DNA of 64,000 nt from Pseudoalteromonas haloplanktis ATCC 14393 (GTDB taxonomy: Bacteria; Pseudomonadota; Gammaproteobacteria; Enterobacterales; Alteromonadaceae), in NCBI RefSeq assembly GCF_000238355.1, contig NZ_AHCA01000001.1:186001-250000 (forward strand). The letters are read 5' to 3'. The stretch's first letter is position 1. Each line of letters starts with the position of its first letter. The notes below the pieces were generated by a model. It worked only from the letters and a program-made list of their open reading frames with translations, had not been told where the DNA came from and did no database searches. Below are positions 35,902-44,542 of the stretch, piece after piece. The position numbers and the translations under genes are program-made.

Positions 35902-37392
35902 ATGAATTTTAATAAATCGATTATCTGCGTCGCGATGACAGCGCTGTCCATAGTATCTTGGCAAAGTCATGCTGCTGAAATTTGGCAAACAAGTAAATCA
36001 TATGCTGGCGGGAGTGAAGTTTGCTACGCAAGTACACTATATAAAGCAAAATGGTGGGCAAATCCAGGTGAGGAACCCGGTGCTACGCAATGGGGAGCCT
36101 GGGCTGTGCAACTAGATTCAACTCCTTGTACTACGAGTATTGAGCCGCCGATTGACCCTCCCACAGAGCCTCCTGTTGAACCACCTACTGAGCCCCCAGT
36201 TGAACCCCCCGTCACTCCGCCATCTGGCGACCCATATGAAACAGGCGTCACGATTAATCCAAACGGGGGTTACTTTATTGATGCTGCGATAGTCGCTGAT
36301 ACTGAGCAGCAAAAAACCTCATCGCCCTTATTCAGCAAGGTCAAAAACACCATACGAAAGCTTGATAACACGAGTGTTGAAGCGGTCACCCCACTTCGTG
36401 CAGCAAACCCTGCCAATGTAAAACGTTTGGAGCAAATTCTTGATCAAGCAAGTTTTGAGTTTTTGTTCCCAGATCGTGCGCCAGAATATACATATCGCAA
36501 ATTTTTACAAGCAGTGGCTAAATTCCCCGCCTTTTGTGATGACTATGAAACAGAGCAAAAAGCAGAAGCTGTGTGTCGAAAAGCATTAGCGACTATGTTC
36601 GCGCATTTCACTCAAGAAACAGGAGGCCACGACCCACATTCAGCCATCCCGCAATGGCGTCAAGGTTTGTACTTTATTCGCGAAGCTGGGTGTAGCGAAA
36701 CAAGTGCTGGTTGTGGTTACAATAATTCATGCACACCTTCAACATGGCAAGGACAAACCTGGCCCTGTGGCACCGATGAGCAAGGCTTATACTTAAAATA
36801 CTTTGGCCGAGGAGCCAAGCAGCTGTCATATAACTACAACTATGGGCCGTTCTCAGATGCTATGTTCTCCGATGTTAGTGTATTACTTAACAACCCTGAA
36901 CTCGTTGCTGATACTTGGCTAAATTTAGCCTCAGCGGTATTCTTTTTTGTTTACCCGCAACCACCAAAGCCTGACATGATGTCGGTTATTGATGGTTCAT
37001 GGGTGCCTAATGAAGCAGATACAGCTCGCGGCATTAGCCCAGGCTTTGGCGCAACAATTAATATCATTAATGGCGGTATAGAATGCGGCCATGGCTATGA
37101 CAAACCTCAAGCACTTAATCGTATTGCCTATTACGAGCAGTTTGCTGCGTATTTAAATGTGCCTATCGAAACAAACGAAGTACTTAATTGTAGCAATCAA
37201 GATAGCTTTACGAACGATGGCTCCGGAGCCCTAAATATCCATTGGGACGAAGATTGGACATGGCAGCAGTATCGCCCAGATGGTAAGAGCTTTGAATGTA
37301 AACTCGTGCCGTATCAAACGCCTTACTTTGCCCTTAGCGAAGGCGCTTACAGCCGGTGTGTTGAAGATAAATTTGACGCAACAGTAAAATAA
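35902..37392 (+). CDS. Secreted GH19 chitinase with N-terminal chitin-binding module
   Basis: 496 residues. A signal peptide ending at SHAAE is followed by a CBM5/12 module (EIWQTSKSYAGGSEVCYAST, then YKAKWWANPGEEPG), a Pro-rich linker of PPTEPPVEP repeats (about 76-108), and a GH19 catalytic domain. The domain shows AHFTQETGGHDP with a catalytic Glu, then YFGRGAKQLSYNYNYGPFS and NIINGGIECG. It should hydrolyse chitin outside the cell, fitting a marine heterotroph. AGGA precedes the ATG. No other chitin genes are in the window; a bidirectional terminator separates it from the DUF2955 gene. Confidence 0.93.
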   Translation: MNFNKSIICVAMTALSIVSWQSHAAEIWQTSKSYAGGSEVCYASTLYKAKWWANPGEEPGATQWGAWAVQLDSTPCTTSIEPPIDPPTEPPVEPPTEPPVEPPVTPPSGDPYETGVTINPNGGYFIDAAIVADTEQQKTSSPLFSKVKNTIRKLDNTSVEAVTPLRAANPANVKRLEQILDQASFEFLFPDRAPEYTYRKFLQAVAKFPAFCDDYETEQKAEAVCRKALATMFAHFTQETGGHDPHSAIPQWRQGLYFIREAGCSETSAGCGYNNSCTPSTWQGQTWPCGTDEQGLYLKYFGRGAKQLSYNYNYGPFSDAMFSDVSVLLNNPELVADTWLNLASAVFFFVYPQPPKPDMMSVIDGSWVPNEADTARGISPGFGATINIINGGIECGHGYDKPQALNRIAYYEQFAAYLNVPIETNEVLNCSNQDSFTNDGSGALNIHWDEDWTWQQYRPDGKSFECKLVPYQTPYFALSEGAYSRCVEDKFDATVK

Positions 37393-37415
37393 ACTCTCGA
37401 TTATTAAGCGTAGCT

Positions 37416-37447
37416 TTTTTGCTAACGCTACGCTTTTAATCAAAGGT
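37416..37447. terminator. Bidirectional intrinsic terminator
   Basis: AAGCGTAGC and GCTACGCTT pair around a 12-nt loop, with short T runs on both strands. It lies between the convergent chitinase and DUF2955 genes and overlaps the stop codon of the latter. Confidence 0.7.
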
Positions 37448-38470
37448 ATGGTGGCGTGTAACGCTAAACCGATTCAAAACATGGTGCATAATATACACCG
37501 CGCACAAGCTTATCAAAATAGCCACGGATACTGACGAAAAACGATACAAAGCACTATAAACTAGGTCTTGCCCAGGGCCGAGTGATTGACCAAACAAAAT
37601 GCCAAATGTGGTGATCACACCAAAACCAACACCGGGAATTCCACCGGCAATGATATGATAGCGGCTAAAAATAAAAGTCAAAATCCATAAGATTAGCGCA
37701 GGGAATAACAAAATATCAGTATGATTATATAAAAACAATTGCGAAACTAAGGCCAAATTACAACCAATAAGCGTACCGATAGCACGTTGCCAACCAGCCA
37801 TACCTGCAGCTTTCCAACATAGTGGAAACAAAATTAAAATAGAGGCGGCTTGCGCTGAAATTGAATCTTGTAAATCAAACACCTGAAAAAGCACAAATGA
37901 TAAAGTGGCCACCGTGGCACATAACAACACTTCATGGCGTACGCTTTCGACTGCTTTTGTTGGCATTACCCGAGCCGGTCGCGGTGCAACATCTGGAAAC
38001 ACAAAATGCATTAATACCGCAGCCAATACCGTAACGACTACCGCAACACCGTTGCTTATGATCAGCGGATAAATACTCGTGCCACTACTAACATAACTCG
38101 AAAAGTGCAATTGAATAGACAAACTCACCACACTCAAAGCCCCAAACAAAAAATTTGCCCCACGGCTCATCTGATAGAACAAAAAGGCAAACGCTAAAAA
38201 GCAAAGTAAGGTCATCACCACAGGCAAATGTGAAAATAAGCCTTGTAAAACGAGTACAAAAACGGCACTAAAAGCGGCACTGGCAAAAAACTGGCGAATG
38301 ATATGGGCATTTAATATGGGCACTAAGCCAAGTAATAGCATTGGGTATACAGTAAAAAAGATGCCATTAGGCCAGTTCATCAGCTTACATAAGCTAAAAC
38401 CTAGTGCGCTACCGCCAGCGATTCGAAGTGCTTGGCGTAAACCATTTTTATCAAGCGAAGGAACCGACAT
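37436..38470 (-). CDS. DUF2955/FUSC-like inner-membrane transport protein
   Basis: 344 residues in two groups of hydrophobic helices (roughly 15-150 and 185-335) separated by a polar segment (DVAPRPARVMPTKAVESVRH), the layout of DUF2955 and related FUSC/aromatic-acid-exporter proteins. Signature-like stretches are SLDKNGLRQALRIAGGSALGF, LFPLCWKAAGM and GWQRAIGTLIGCNLALV. It is encoded 10 bp after a HlyD-type adaptor gene and behind a MarR regulator, so it should be the membrane component of a small-molecule efflux pump. Substrate unknown. Confidence 0.85.
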   Translation of the reverse strand: MSVPSLDKNGLRQALRIAGGSALGFSLCKLMNWPNGIFFTVYPMLLLGLVPILNAHIIRQFFASAAFSAVFVLVLQGLFSHLPVVMTLLCFLAFAFLFYQMSRGANFLFGALSVVSLSIQLHFSSYVSSGTSIYPLIISNGVAVVVTVLAAVLMHFVFPDVAPRPARVMPTKAVESVRHEVLLCATVATLSFVLFQVFDLQDSISAQAASILILFPLCWKAAGMAGWQRAIGTLIGCNLALVSQLFLYNHTDILLFPALILWILTFIFSRYHIIAGGIPGVGFGVITTFGILFGQSLGPGQDLVYSALYRFSSVSVAILISLCAVYIMHHVLNRFSVTRHHTFD

Positions 38471-38480
38471 TCTGCCTCCC

Positions 38481-39542
38481 TTAGTAAATGAAGTGCAGCA
38501 AGCTTATAAAGCGAATTTGCGCACTCGCACACCACTGTCCAATGCTTGACTCAGGCAGTAACTGCACTGTTGCTCGTGCGCCACTGGGCAACTTGCTTAG
38601 TAATTGCGGTTCATCTAACTTAATGTGGATACGCTGACGCTGCGCATCTCTTACCCAACGGTTGCTGTTTTCAGTACTGCTTAATAGACCATTCGCACTT
38701 ATTTGCCCATCACTTACACCGGCTTCAAACGAGCTAATCACACCATCGAACACTTGACCAGGTAAAGCATCAAAGGTCACTTTTGCAGCACTCTTTAGAC
38801 CAAAGTTGGTTAATGACTTTTCTCGAAAATCAGCCACCAAGTCGGCTTTGTTTGCGACAATCGCTAACATAGGCTGGCCTTTATTAGCATATGTGCCGCT
38901 ATTAACTTGTAAGTTAGCCACTTTGCCATCTATATCGGCGCTGACTTTACTATAAGACAGATTCAACTTTGCTTGCGCTAATAAGTTTTTAGCATGGCGA
39001 AGTGCAAGATTGTCATCTCCGCGTTGGCCCCGTGCTAACTTAGCTTCTGTTAATTGCGCTTCAATGGCAGCAACATTGGCTTTACTTGACTGATAATTAG
39101 CACTGATAGTTTCATATTCCTGCTCGGATATTGAACGCTTTTTAAGTAATGATTCGCTTCGATCAAATAGCAATTCTTGCTCATGTAACTTCGCATTAGC
39201 CGCTGCTAGCTGCGCCTCAATCGCTTTAACACTGCTATCAAAGCGCTGATTTTGTAATTGCGCATCGGCATAGGTTAATTGCGCTTGTTCAACCGCTAAT
39301 TCAAAAGGAGCGGGTTCAATTAAAAACAGTGCCTCACCACTTTTCACAGCTTGGTTATTATTAACCAAGACTTTGTTTACACGGCCACTTACTTGCGGCG
39401 TCACTTGTATTACCGGGTGATAAACACGCGCTTGAGGAGTTACCGGTAAATACATATCTGCAATCACAAAATACGCAAAAAGTAAGATAAACCCAACAAG
39501 TGATATTTTCACATAACGGGCAAATTTTTGGTCTGGCGTCAT
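38481..39542 (-). CDS. HlyD-family periplasmic adaptor of an efflux pump (EmrA-like)
   Basis: 353 residues. One N-terminal membrane anchor (ISLVGFILLFAYFVIADMYL, about 13-32), a biotinyl-lipoyl half-motif (VSGRVNKVLVNNNQAVKSGE), a long alpha-hairpin (about 75-170), the second lipoyl half (ADIDGKVANLQVNSGTYANK) and a beta-barrel domain. This is the standard membrane-fusion-protein layout. It links an inner-membrane transporter (the DUF2955 protein) to the outer membrane. The MarR gene ends 3 bp upstream, so the three genes form one operon. Confidence 0.92.
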   Translation of the reverse strand: MTPDQKFARYVKISLVGFILLFAYFVIADMYLPVTPQARVYHPVIQVTPQVSGRVNKVLVNNNQAVKSGEALFLIEPAPFELAVEQAQLTYADAQLQNQRFDSSVKAIEAQLAAANAKLHEQELLFDRSESLLKKRSISEQEYETISANYQSSKANVAAIEAQLTEAKLARGQRGDDNLALRHAKNLLAQAKLNLSYSKVSADIDGKVANLQVNSGTYANKGQPMLAIVANKADLVADFREKSLTNFGLKSAAKVTFDALPGQVFDGVISSFEAGVSDGQISANGLLSSTENSNRWVRDAQRQRIHIKLDEPQLLSKLPSGARATVQLLPESSIGQWCASAQIRFISLLHFIY

Positions 39543-39545
39543 TAT

Positions 39546-40016
39546 TTATTTCTCTTCATTTAAACGTGTTAAACAACGACGCGCATTTTCTTCCATTTGC
39601 ACAAGCCCATAAGCCATCATATCTAATTGCTCATTGCTTAGTCCTGCGTATAACTGTTGCTTAACGTCAGTGATCAATACTTTAAGTGTGCTTAGCAATT
39701 GCTCACCTTGTTCAGTAAAATAAATTTTCCGACTACGTTTATCGTCCTCATCTACGCGTCGAATAATTAACTGTTGTTGCTCAAGTTGCTTAACCGTACG
39801 GGTGAGTGAAGGCATCTCAATACCTAAACTGTGGGCTAGCTGCTGTTGTGTAGCGCCATCAGGTAAGTGGTTTATATGGATCATCGCGGTCCAACGAGAC
39901 TGTGTTAATCCCAAATGCTCCACAGCTGCTGTTACAGCTTCCCGGCACAAACGATGCACACGGCCCATGTTACCGCACAAAGATAAATCTAAAGTTTCAT
40001 GAAATGGTAAAGACAT
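39546..40016 (-). CDS. MarR-family transcriptional regulator (SlyA-like)
   Basis: About 156 residues with the MarR winged helix: LTQSRWTAMIHINHLPDG, ATQQQLAHSLGIEMPSLTRT recognition region, KQLEQQQLIIRRVDEDDKRS wing. It most resembles SlyA. It heads an operon with the HlyD and DUF2955 genes and probably represses that operon until a small aromatic ligand binds. Two palindromes in its promoter match the TTAGC(A/T)(A/T)GCTAA-type SlyA site, supporting autoregulation. The start is the ATG at 40016 behind AAAGGG; the frame extends to a GTG 6 bp upstream. Confidence 0.9.
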   Translation of the reverse strand: MSLPFHETLDLSLCGNMGRVHRLCREAVTAAVEHLGLTQSRWTAMIHINHLPDGATQQQLAHSLGIEMPSLTRTVKQLEQQQLIIRRVDEDDKRSRKIYFTEQGEQLLSTLKVLITDVKQQLYAGLSNEQLDMMAYGLVQMEENARRCLTRLNEEK

Positions 40017-40028
40017 AACCACCCTTTA

Positions 40029-40046
40029 TAGTTAGCATGCTAACTA
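40029..40046. promoter_or_regulatory. SlyA-like operator 1
   Basis: TAGTTAGCATGCTAACTA is a perfect 18-bp palindrome containing TTAGCATGCTAA, close to the known SlyA consensus TTAGCAAGCTAA. It lies 12 bp upstream of the marR start codon. Confidence 0.7.
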
Positions 40047-40054
40047 GTTTAACA

Positions 40055-40074
40055 TTACTTAGCTTGCTAAGTAA
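40055..40074. promoter_or_regulatory. SlyA-like operator 2
   Basis: TTACTTAGC-TT-GCTAAGTAA, 9-bp perfect arms around TT, contains the TTAGC..GCTAA core. It is centred 27 bp from operator 1, a spacing suited to two dimers. Confidence 0.7.
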
Positions 40075-40179
40075 ATATTGCGTTAGTCATCATTGTTTAT
40101 AAATAGGGTAGTGCAGTTACCATAAAGCACATAAATATTTGACTATAATGGCCAACTAAATGGCCATTACATATAGATA

Positions 40180-41073
40180 CTAAAAGTTGAGTAAGTTAGC
40201 AGGGGAGTACTGATCAGTAAGTACTTTGGTATCAGCAGGCCAATCTTGATTGTTCTTAGTCGATTTCATTCCTTGGCTAATAGCTTTAATATCAATGTTA
40301 TATGGTGATAATAACGGGGTTAGTTTTTCAATGCGTTGTGCAATTTCTTGCGTTGTTGGAGGTGCTTTAAAACCCGCTAAAATGATTCTGTTGCTGTTTT
40401 TTTCCGTTGTCACATTGATGAAATCACCAAACACGGCATGATAGGTCGCTGATTCATGTTGGTAGAGCTTGCTTGAAGAAAATGTGTTTGCAGCAATGAT
40501 ACCGTTAGGAGCCAATACACTTTTTATTTCGTCAAAAAACTCTTTGGTTAGAAGGTGCTCGGGTATGTAATCACCATTAAACGCATCAAGAATGATCCAA
40601 TCATATTGCTCCTTTTTAATCGCTGCCCGCTTTATAAAAATACGCCCATCTTGTACTTTTGCAGTGACTTTCTCGGTTTCGATAAAATCAAAATAATCTC
40701 GTGCAACTTTAATTACTGCAGGGTCTATTTCAACGTTTTCTATACTTGCTTGGGGATAAAGTTGGTGTATTACATTAGAAAGCGTGCCGCCGCCAAGACC
40801 AATGATCAGTACATTTTGTGGGTTGTCTATCATTAATAAACTAGCAAATGTGAGTTTAGTGTAATTGAAAACCAATTCTTTTGGTTTACTAACATACATG
40901 CAACTTTGACTGCTTGTACGCGTTTTTTCGTCAAACTTTAAACAGCGTAAATCACCATTTTCTTCCACTAAAATATTACGATAGAGTGAACGTTCCTTAT
41001 GAATAATATCAGCCATTGTCGGCGCACTTGCGAATAAAGCTAAAACCGCAATTAGGTGAAAGTAATTACGCAT
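40180..41073 (-). CDS. Spermidine-synthase-like Rossmann protein (soluble half of a split pair)
   Basis: About 297 residues. The N-terminus (MRNYFHLIAVLALFASAPTM) is a signal-like hydrophobic helix. The body is a spermidine-synthase/methyltransferase fold: NVLIIGLGGGTLSNVIHQLY, IENVEIDPAVIKVARDYF, VQDGRIFI and WIILDAFNGDYIPEHLLT. Related proteins are often fused behind a membrane domain; here that part is the upstream ORF, which overlaps by 8 bp. Whether it makes a polyamine or methylates something is unknown. AAGGAAG 7 nt before the ATG at 41073 marks the start. If the N-terminal helix is an export or anchor sequence, the catalytic domain would face the periplasm. Confidence 0.82.
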   Translation of the reverse strand: MRNYFHLIAVLALFASAPTMADIIHKERSLYRNILVEENGDLRCLKFDEKTRTSSQSCMYVSKPKELVFNYTKLTFASLLMIDNPQNVLIIGLGGGTLSNVIHQLYPQASIENVEIDPAVIKVARDYFDFIETEKVTAKVQDGRIFIKRAAIKKEQYDWIILDAFNGDYIPEHLLTKEFFDEIKSVLAPNGIIAANTFSSSKLYQHESATYHAVFGDFINVTTEKNSNRIILAGFKAPPTTQEIAQRIEKLTPLLSPYNIDIKAISQGMKSTKNNQDWPADTKVLTDQYSPANLLNF

Positions 41074-41686
41074 AAACAGCTTCCTTCTTAGTGACTGAAT
41101 CAACCACAATGGCTAATAAACCTAAACACCCTATAAAGCTCGCAAACCCGATAATTATGGTGTTTACATCGAACGCCAGCACCATGTAAAACGAAGTAAT
41201 GATAGTACCTAGAGCGCTTCCCAATGTGCTTACAAAGTATAATCCGCCAGCTACTTGGCCGCTACGTTCGCTGTCGGTTACTAATAAACGCACCGAGTAG
41301 GGTGAGATCATGCCTAAAATAATGGTTGGAATAAAAAATAGCGCGGTAGAAGCAAGTAGTGAGCCGTAGCGGCTATCCTCAACGTGGGTAAAAATGAACT
41401 CCATAATAGGCTCTGCAAACAGCGCTATCGGCAGCACCATAATGCTTGCCACTAAAAAAATAAGACCGTATTTGGTTAACGAAGGTTGTTTAATCGACAG
41501 TTTACCGCCAAGTAAATAACCAAACGATAAGCTAAGCATAAAGACGGTAATAATACTGCCCCAGATGTGTACACTACTACCAAAGTAAGGCGCTAAAATA
41601 CGCCCACCGAGTAGCTCGATCCCCATAATGCTAAAGCCACTGCTAAAAGCTAATAAATAAATTAATGCGTTGGTTTTATTTAACAT
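41066..41686 (-). CDS. Multi-pass membrane protein, membrane half of a split spermidine-synthase-like pair
   Basis: 206 residues with about six transmembrane helices (from LIYLLAFSSGFSIMGIELLG through IIIGFASFIGCLGLLAIVV). The opening GFSIMGIELLGGRILAPYFGSS motif is the hallmark of the membrane domain of fused MFS/spermidine-synthase-like proteins; PFAM-style domain naming was not run. Its stop overlaps the start of the synthase-like gene by 8 bp, so the two are co-translated and probably act as one complex. Function of this family is unsettled. Confidence 0.8.
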   Translation of the reverse strand: MLNKTNALIYLLAFSSGFSIMGIELLGGRILAPYFGSSVHIWGSIITVFMLSLSFGYLLGGKLSIKQPSLTKYGLIFLVASIMVLPIALFAEPIMEFIFTHVEDSRYGSLLASTALFFIPTIILGMISPYSVRLLVTDSERSGQVAGGLYFVSTLGSALGTIITSFYMVLAFDVNTIIIGFASFIGCLGLLAIVVDSVTKKEAVYA

Positions 41687-41758
41687 TCATTCTAGTTCTT
41701 GTTGTTTAATATATACCTCATCTTATCGTGATGAATAAAAGCTGGCTAGCTTTTATAC

Positions 41759-41775
41759 TGTAAAGGGCGTTTACA
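41759..41775. repeat. Dispersed 17-bp palindrome, copy 6
   Basis: TGTAAAGGGCGTTTACA, perfect arms, with the flanking C and G extending it to 19 bp. Intergenic, 73 bp upstream of the membrane-protein gene start and downstream of the VOC gene. Confidence 0.75.
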
Positions 41776-41906
41776 GATAGTGCTAACCACTGCCAATTCA
41801 AACTACATGAATCAATAACAACAAAAAGCATTTTAAAATAATAAGGGTTAAATTTACGTATCAAAAAAACAATAATGCAGCCCAATGGAGTGCATTATAA
41901 ATTACT

Positions 41907-42407
41907 TTAATAAGCACCGTCGCTATAAGTTAATTCATAGCTGTGGCTATAAATTTCAAGGATATTACCAAATGGGTCTTCCATATAAATCATGCGATAT
42001 GGTTTTTCACCTGGGTAATAGTAACGCGGCTCAGCCATGCGCTTTTTACCGCCAGCTTCAACAATGCGCTCTGCTAACTCTTCTACATTAGGATCTTGAA
42101 CACAAAAGTGGAAGATGCCTGTTTTCCAGTATTCGAAATTATCGTCTGGGTTTTGCTGATTTTTAAACTCAAAAATTTCAACCCCTATACGGTCGCCAGT
42201 TGATAAATGCGCGATTCGAAACTTATCCCAACCTGCACCAAATACATCCGTACACATTTCGCCTATTGGGCTCTTATCTTCTGCTATCTCGGTTGGTTTC
42301 ATTATCAAATACCAACCTAAAACTTGCGTGTAAAACTCAACTGCCTTATCTAGATCAGGGACTGAAATACCAATATGTGAAAAATTACGTGGGTAAACGT
42401 TACTCAT
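41907..42407 (-). CDS. VOC-superfamily (glyoxalase/dioxygenase-like) protein
   Basis: 166 residues with the VOC betaalphabetabetabeta module twice: FSHIGISVPDLDKAVEFYTQ at residues 9-28 and FHFCVQDPNVEELAERIVEA, ending PYRMIYMEDPFGNILEIYSH with the metal-binding Glu. His11, His (IFHFC) and Glu (LEIY) are candidate metal ligands. The substrate is unknown; glyoxalase, dioxygenase or isomerase activity is possible. Strong AGGAG precedes the ATG. It is divergent from a LysR gene with 104 bp between starts, the classic arrangement for a LysR target. Confidence 0.85.
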   Translation of the reverse strand: MSNVYPRNFSHIGISVPDLDKAVEFYTQVLGWYLIMKPTEIAEDKSPIGEMCTDVFGAGWDKFRIAHLSTGDRIGVEIFEFKNQQNPDDNFEYWKTGIFHFCVQDPNVEELAERIVEAGGKKRMAEPRYYYPGEKPYRMIYMEDPFGNILEIYSHSYELTYSDGAY

Positions 42408-42511
42408 AACCTGTGCTCCTGTTGCATCATGATTTGTTTGAGTGCTTACTTTACGAACTATAAATCATTAAGTAAAATTATCATTACTCATAATTATAAG
42501 TACGTTTTGTA

Positions 42512-43387
42512 ATGATAAATCCAGCTTGGTTAAATACGTTTTGTACACTTGTTGAAGTTAACCACTTTACTCGCACCAGCGAACGCTTGTTTATGACGCA
42601 ATCAGGTGTGAGCCAACATATAAAAAAACTAGAACAGCAACTAGACTGCCTACTCCTTGAGCGTCACGGAAAGCAATTTACCCTAACAGCTCAAGGGCAA
42701 AGCCTATATCAAAGGGGCAGTCGGCTACTCAAAGACTGGCAATTTCTAGAACAAGAGTTACATAACGACTCGCCATATAGCGGTGATGTGAAAGTGCAAT
42801 CACCAGGCAGTTGCGGGTTAAAGTTTTATGATCAGCTATTAAACTTACAAGCGACTCATCATAACCTCAATATAGATTATCGTTTTGCACCAAATGAAAG
42901 TGTAGAACACGCTGTTGCTAATCACAGTGCTGATATTGGCTTTTTAACTCAGGCCCCAACATTAACTGAGATAACCAGTCACAAGATTGGCAAAGAAGCG
43001 CTATTATTAATTACACCAGCTAATTGTGAACTCCCTACTTGGCAAACGTTATGTCAACTTGGCTTCATATCTCACCCGGATGCCAAACACCATGCGCAAC
43101 TACTCCTTAGTGAGAACTATTCTGAGTTTGAGCATATTAATCAAATAAAACGTACTGGGTTTTCTAATCAGATTAGTTTGATTCTCGAACCTGTAAGCCT
43201 AGGACTCGGCTTCACTGTTTTACCCGCTCATGCAGTGGGGGCATTTAATAAACCTGAGCAAATAAAAATCCATCACTTAGCAAACCCAATTAGTGAGTCT
43301 ATTTATGTATGCCATCATCGTAATCGGCCGTTAGCAAAACGTATGCATACAGTGATAGATACCATAAAATCAATAAACAGTATTTAA
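42512..43387 (+). CDS. LysR-family transcriptional regulator
   Basis: 291 residues, usual LysR length. The N-terminal helix-turn-helix is clear (LNTFCTLVEVNHFTRTSERL, MTQSGVSQHIKKLEQQL), followed by the ligand-binding domain with two alpha/beta lobes (VQSPGSCGLKF, DIGFLTQ, ILEPVSLGLGFTVLP). It probably controls the divergent VOC gene and itself through the 104-bp region between them. The ligand is unknown. No strong ribosome site precedes the ATG, but no better start exists within the conserved N-terminus. Confidence 0.92.
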   Translation: MINPAWLNTFCTLVEVNHFTRTSERLFMTQSGVSQHIKKLEQQLDCLLLERHGKQFTLTAQGQSLYQRGSRLLKDWQFLEQELHNDSPYSGDVKVQSPGSCGLKFYDQLLNLQATHHNLNIDYRFAPNESVEHAVANHSADIGFLTQAPTLTEITSHKIGKEALLLITPANCELPTWQTLCQLGFISHPDAKHHAQLLLSENYSEFEHINQIKRTGFSNQISLILEPVSLGLGFTVLPAHAVGAFNKPEQIKIHHLANPISESIYVCHHRNRPLAKRMHTVIDTIKSINSI

Positions 43388-43459
43388 GTCGATAAATTAA
43401 ACCTTTAAAGCAATTTCTGTTAAGTTAACCTGTGAACTCACATATAAAGGAAAGTCGGT

Positions 43460-43909
43460 ATGCAGTTAAAACAGCTTGAAAGTAAGACCTTAACAGGCCT
43501 AAGAATCAGAACATGTAATGCCAATGAAATGAACACCGACACAGCTAAAATAGCCGGTTTATGGCAAAAATTTACAGAGCAATACGGCGCTAAACTAACA
43601 GCGAAAACCCATGTTTATGGTGTGTACACTAATTACGAAACAGATATGACTGGTGACTTTGATGTGATTGCTTGCTGCAATGACTCAAGCATTAAAGTTA
43701 CAAACTCAATTGAAGTTACCACAGCACCGGGGGCATATTTAGTGTTTTACGCTACAGGTGAAATGCCCGATACCGTAATCGATTTGTGGGGAGAGATCTG
43801 GCAATACTTTAGTTCTGATGATTGTAAATATACTCGAACTTACAACTGCGACTATGAATACTATAAAAGCGCCAATGAGGTTGAAATAGCCATAGCAATT
43901 GCTGAATAA
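43460..43909 (+). CDS. GyrI-like (SbmC/AraC effector-binding) domain protein
   Basis: 149 residues forming a single SHS2-type effector-binding domain: LESKTLTGLRIRTCNANEMN, IAGLWQKFTEQY, VYGVYTNYETDMTGDFDVIA, APGAYLVFYATGEM and the C-terminal DYEYY strand. The pattern is that of GyrI-like proteins, which bind small amphipathic molecules, sometimes protecting gyrase. No DNA-binding domain is attached. AAAGGAAAG gives a good ribosome site. It follows the LysR gene by 72 bp but may have its own promoter. Confidence 0.82.
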   Translation: MQLKQLESKTLTGLRIRTCNANEMNTDTAKIAGLWQKFTEQYGAKLTAKTHVYGVYTNYETDMTGDFDVIACCNDSSIKVTNSIEVTTAPGAYLVFYATGEMPDTVIDLWGEIWQYFSSDDCKYTRTYNCDYEYYKSANEVEIAIAIAE

Positions 43910-43945
43910 ATATTGAATTTAGAATACTGTAACGTTAACTGCTTT

Positions 43946-43978
43946 GGAGTGGATGAAAATTTAGACATTCATCCCTCC
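43946..43978. other. Bulged hairpin after the GyrI-like gene
   Basis: GGAG-T-GGATGAA pairs with TTCATCC-CTCC, an 11-bp stem with one bulged T and a 10-nt loop. No T tract follows. The rest of the 367-bp gap before the cold-shock gene is an AT-rich leader and carries no supported gene. Confidence 0.45.
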
Positions 43979-44147
43979 TGATCCCACCTTCTATGAAAAA
44001 ACGAACAGAAAGAGCAATCGAGTAAATAGCCGCATAGCTTGAAAACGACGCAAAAAGCCCCCTTAAAATAAAAAAGAAAAATAAATAAAGCTTGTTATGT
44101 AGTTTCAGTTACTGTTATCCTGCTTCGCATCGGGTTGATAGAAAGCC

Positions 44148-44276
44148 CTGTTTATTTGTACGTACCACGTTGTTATTAGTAATAATCCTTCGCGTTATCC
44201 TCAGTTAAATACTTGTTTTCTTCCTGCTAAATTGCCCAATTTTAGGCACATTTTTATTAATTCTTAGGATATTATT
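44148..44276 (+). promoter_or_regulatory. Cold-shock gene leader, copy 1
   Basis: About 129 nt before the first csp gene is repeated nearly base for base before the second (CTGTTTATTTGTACGTACCA, TTAGTAATAAT, CGCGTTATCCTCAGTTAAAT, then TTTTAGGCACA). Conservation of a non-coding leader suggests a structured 5' UTR like the cspA thermosensor, but the fold was not computed. Confidence 0.6.
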
Positions 44277-44486
44277 ATGTCGACTACTACAACTGGTACA
44301 GTTAAGTTTTTCAACGAAGCAAAAGGTTTTGGCTTTATCGAGCAAGAATCTGGGCCTGACGTTTTCGCTCACTTTAGCGCAATCAGCGGTGACGGCTTCA
44401 AAACGCTAGCTGAAGGCCAACATGTACAGTTTACTGTTGCTCAAGGTCAAAAAGGCCCGCAAGCTGAAAATATCGTTTGCATCTAA
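44277..44486 (+). CDS. Cold-shock protein (CspA family), copy 1
   Basis: 69 residues, the complete single cold-shock domain. RNP1 (KGFGFIEQ) and RNP2 (DVFAHFSAI) are intact. It binds single-stranded RNA and DNA as a chaperone, keeping transcripts unfolded at low temperature. AGGAT precedes the ATG. It is almost identical to the next gene: only three residues differ (H/R in GQHVQF and A/T in TVAQGQ are clear). A leader of about 129 nt is likely a cold-responsive UTR. Confidence 0.95.
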   Translation: MSTTTTGTVKFFNEAKGFGFIEQESGPDVFAHFSAISGDGFKTLAEGQHVQFTVAQGQKGPQAENIVCI

Positions 44487-44542
44487 TTTTTAGTTAATGG
44501 GTTAGTAATAACCCGTTAATGCTCATAAGTTTGAAAGAAATT

